From the NCBI GenBank assembly GCA_963674685.2, contig CAXXWT010000005.1, positions 248,001 to 312,000 on the forward strand: DNA of 64,000 nt. The letters are read 5' to 3'. Below the pieces are notes generated by a model, which saw nothing but the letters and a program-made list of their open reading frames with translations, was not told the DNA's origin and searched no databases. Numbering within the stretch: position 1 is the first letter of the stretch; each line of letters opens with the position of its first letter. A program made the translations under genes and the position numbers. Source of the DNA: G963674685 sp963674685 (GTDB lineage: Bacteria; Lernaellota; Lernaellaia; JACKCT01). This document shows, piece after piece, positions 62,090 through 64,000 of this stretch.

Positions 62090-62494
62090 TCACTGGCAAG
62101 GATATTGCTCTTTGCAATCCGCACTACATTCTTCATTGCAAGGACTGAAGATTTCCTTGTAACAATCCGTCAGGCATTGGCAATACTCTTCATACTCCGG
62201 CAAAGTCGGAGTGAGATTATTGTCTCCGGGATTTTCGCAGCGATCCTCGAAATACCCCCCGCATTCGCCATTAAGACAAACTTCTGTATCGGCGCCGCAG
62301 TCGTCAGTACACGCATCGTTGCATTCATCGTATTCATCAGGGTAACTGCACCAATCATCTACATCTTCTGAATAATCGCTTTCCTCATCATCGTCATCGT
62401 CGTCGCCGCAGGCCGCCGGGATAAGACAAAGGATTGCAATAAGCGCAAAAAGGCTTGCCAATCCCCATTGTTGCTTTATCGAACGGAATTTCAT
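62090..62494 (-). CDS. Cys-rich lipoprotein with Asp run after the lipobox
   Basis: A 134-residue protein with an ATG six bases after GGAGG (a second ATG is one codon earlier). Signal peptide ending LIPAAC, then GDDDDDDEES. A Cys-rich domain follows: WCSYPDEYDECNDACTDDCG, VCLNGECGGYFEDRC and CQCLTDCYKEIFSPCNEEC, with about sixteen Cys in all, probably disulfide-bonded. It is the complete form of the two degenerate copies downstream. No family recognised; EGF-like spacing is not exact. Confidence 0.72.
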   Translation of the reverse strand: MKFRSIKQQWGLASLFALIAILCLIPAACGDDDDDDEESDYSEDVDDWCSYPDEYDECNDACTDDCGADTEVCLNGECGGYFEDRCENPGDNNLTPTLPEYEEYCQCLTDCYKEIFSPCNEECSADCKEQYPCQ

Positions 62495-62547
62495 CATTTT
62501 CCTCCATGCCTTTCGGTTTGGGTTGATTATAGCACACTGCGAATCCC

Positions 62548-62855
62548 TCAACACCCGGCACCAATCGCAATAGTGCCACGCAGAGGTATCCAATTATTCT
62601 GCGTGCTTTCCTCCCCGGTTTTCGGACTAATTCGCATTATGACATGATAGGTTGCTCCAGGGGTGACCGACGACGGTATTTCGTACTGATGTTGAACAAT
62701 CCCGGAACTCCCTGCAGCAAACATATTTTTTCCGCGACAGCCGCGGGAGTCGCGAGGTTTCCCCTTTCTCCCTCCAGCATTGTTCCAAATGCAACGCCGG
62801 AAAAGTACAGCCAAATACCGGCGCACGCTAAAATTGAAAAATTTGCACTATTCAC
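62548..62855 (-). pseudogene. Frameshifted fragment of an exported CARDB-like domain protein
   Basis: The first part reads LACAGIWLYFSGVAFGTM in one frame; a shift near 62,720 leads to QHQYEIPSSVTPGATYHVIM and SPKTGEESTQNNW in another, ending IGAGC. Together they match the CARDB pattern (SVTPGTYY...E...NN). No complete gene. The gap around it, 62,495-62,946, shows nothing else. Confidence 0.5.
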
Positions 62856-62946
62856 AGGGAATTTACGTGATGTCAGACTTCAAGGAATCGAAACGATACG
62901 TCACGCTTTTAAACTCATGCAAGGATACAAGTTGTTTTGTCGCGTA

Positions 62947-63660
62947 TCATGCGGACTGGGACATCGCCTCGCCGGCCATATGGAGGTAGCGGATGGCTTC
63001 CTCATTGTCCGGGTCCAGAGCGATCACCTGTTTCCAGGCGTCGATGGCCTGCGTGCGTCGCCCTTGCGCCATAAGGACAGCGCCCAGGAAAATCCGCGCG
63101 TCGATGTAGTCGGGCCTGGCTTTCAGGCACGCCCTGCACTGCACCTCGGAGATCTCATACTGCCCGGAATCCTTGTAGGCCTTGGCCAGCTTGAGGCGGA
63201 TGTCGGCGAATCCCGCCCTGTGGGAAAGGGCCTCTTCGTATTCGCGGATCGCCGAATCGTGCAGGTCCAGCATGAGGTACATATCGCCGGTGACGGCGTG
63301 CAGGTTCGCCAGTTTGTTTTTGGCGGTGGGATCCGGTGATTGCGCGAAAGAGTCGCTGCTGTTTTGGATATGGCGCAAAACATTCCCGGCCTTGTCGAAT
63401 CGGCCGATGTCCTGCAGTAGGATCATCAGGTTGATTTTGGCTTCCGTGTAACCTGGATTGATCTCCAGGGCCTTGGAGAAACACTTCACCGCTTCGCCAA
63501 AGCGTCCCTTGTCGTGATAAATCACGCCGATCATCGAGTACAAATCGGCGTACTCGGGATTCTGATCCAGAGCCTGCGTCAGAAAACGAAACGCTTCCTC
63601 GTAATCGTTGCGCATGAAAGCGTCTTTTCCGCGCCGATAGGAACTGTCGTCATGTTTCAT
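62947..63660 (-). CDS. Tetratricopeptide-repeat protein, probably cytoplasmic
   Basis: A 237-residue protein without signal peptide. It has about five to six TPR units: AFRFLTQALDQNPEYADLY, GRFGEAVKCFSKALEINPGY, ALSHRAGFADIRLKLAKAYK, RRTQAIDAWKQVIALDPDN. TPRs bind partner proteins. Start is ATG with AGAGG seven bases upstream; a longer start 24 codons before has no ribosome site. No link to its neighbours is visible. Confidence 0.9.
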   Translation of the reverse strand: MKHDDSSYRRGKDAFMRNDYEEAFRFLTQALDQNPEYADLYSMIGVIYHDKGRFGEAVKCFSKALEINPGYTEAKINLMILLQDIGRFDKAGNVLRHIQNSSDSFAQSPDPTAKNKLANLHAVTGDMYLMLDLHDSAIREYEEALSHRAGFADIRLKLAKAYKDSGQYEISEVQCRACLKARPDYIDARIFLGAVLMAQGRRTQAIDAWKQVIALDPDNEEAIRYLHMAGEAMSQSA

Positions 63661-63835
63661 TTTGCATCCTCTCGCCTGCATAACTTTTATAGTCGTAAAG
63701 TCGCCGGCAAGGCAATAGAAACTTGGGGGCATCCCATGGAACTATTTTCGTAAATGGTTCGATGACAGCACGGCAACAGACCGGATTCATGAAAATCGGT
63801 GAATTTGAGTTTCACTAATTTCTTTTTTCAAAGGA

Positions 63836-64000
63836 TTATTTTCTGATTCTTGTATCCGAGGGGAGGTTGGGCGCTTCCCGGGCGATCACGCCGGCCGGAG
63901 GGGCTTTGGTCGTCTTATCGCCGCCGCTTGACGCGGAAGTAAATAATGCCGCCTCGGTCTGGGAGATCATTTCAATGCGGTCTCTATACTGGTTTTTTTC
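63836..64000 (-). CDS. C-terminal end of a gene cut by the window edge
   Basis: The minus frame is open from base 64,000 to a TAA at 63,838-63,836, giving 54 residues including RDRIEMISQTEAALFTSASS and KAPPAGVIAREAPNLPSD. The Pro/Ser-rich tail with IAREAP and TRIRK suggests a disordered C-terminus. No domain can be named from this piece. Reading it needs the next window. The 175 bases between it and the TPR gene hold nothing recognised. Confidence 0.6.
   Translation of the reverse strand, partial: EKNQYRDRIEMISQTEAALFTSASSGGDKTTKAPPAGVIAREAPNLPSDTRIRK

Noticed and set aside
1..64000. tRNA and rRNA genes
   Set aside because: No cloverleaf with a CCA-type end and no conserved rRNA core strings were recognised on either strand.

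Overview
The window reads as one stretch of a Gram-negative bacterial chromosome with moderately high GC and dense coding on both strands. Outer-membrane beta-barrels, many lipoproteins, a periplasm-facing multihaem cytochrome and an rpsB-tsf-pyrH-frr-uppS-cdsA-dxr-rseP block all fit a diderm. The TPR/TMTC-type protein, CFI-box C-terminus and many lipoproteins with DDDTG-type runs suggest an uncultivated deltaproteobacterial-like lineage; that placement is inference. Shine-Dalgarno sites are strong, and TTG starts are frequent. No rRNA, tRNA, CRISPR array, prophage or intact insertion sequence was recognised.

Layout. 1-10 kb: four related cobalamin-binding-type radical SAM proteins, with an isoprenylcysteine-methyltransferase-like membrane protein, a geranylgeranyl-reductase-type flavoprotein, a C45-like hydrolase and a TetR regulator; a ~500-bp imperfect palindrome lies among them. 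10-18 kb: a NifU-like protein, then a minus-strand poly-gamma-glutamate operon (N-formylglutamate-amidohydrolase family, pgsB, pgsC, pgsW, probably an SLC12-like transporter) and corA. 18-31 kb: beta-barrel, YjbQ, a membrane TPR/TMTC protein, an Asp-rich exported protein with a structured leader, FetAB, a scramblase/LURP-like protein, farnesyl-diphosphate synthase, and lipoproteins including a sulfatase-fold enzyme. 31-40 kb: an FHA protein, a 1019-residue lipoprotein, a triheme membrane cytochrome, dispersed repeats, truA. 40-45 kb: beta-barrel, CFI-box protein, asd, pssA, DUF465, tsaB.

45-53 kb is the conserved translation/envelope operon, read on the minus strand from rpsB to rseP and probably tsaB. 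It is interrupted between uppS and cdsA by a tandem 230-bp repeat with heptanucleotide repeats. 53-64 kb: a 160-bp palindrome, rsgA, an AEC transporter with an apparent ATC start, Asp-rich lipoproteins, an FmdE-like protein, a double-cubane/2-hydroxyacyl-CoA-dehydratase-type protein with a DsrE-like partner behind an attenuator-like leader, a radical SAM/SPASM protein, decaying lipoprotein copies and a TPR protein. A previously unnoticed gene end runs off the right edge.

How the genes work together: housekeeping parts supply isoprenoid precursors (dxr, FPP synthase, uppS), phospholipid head groups (cdsA, pssA) and translation factors. The accessory part is about the envelope: anionic polymer (PGA), Asp-rich exported proteins and radical-SAM chemistry probably acting on lipids or small metabolites. 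Functions beyond family level are inference from sequence alone.
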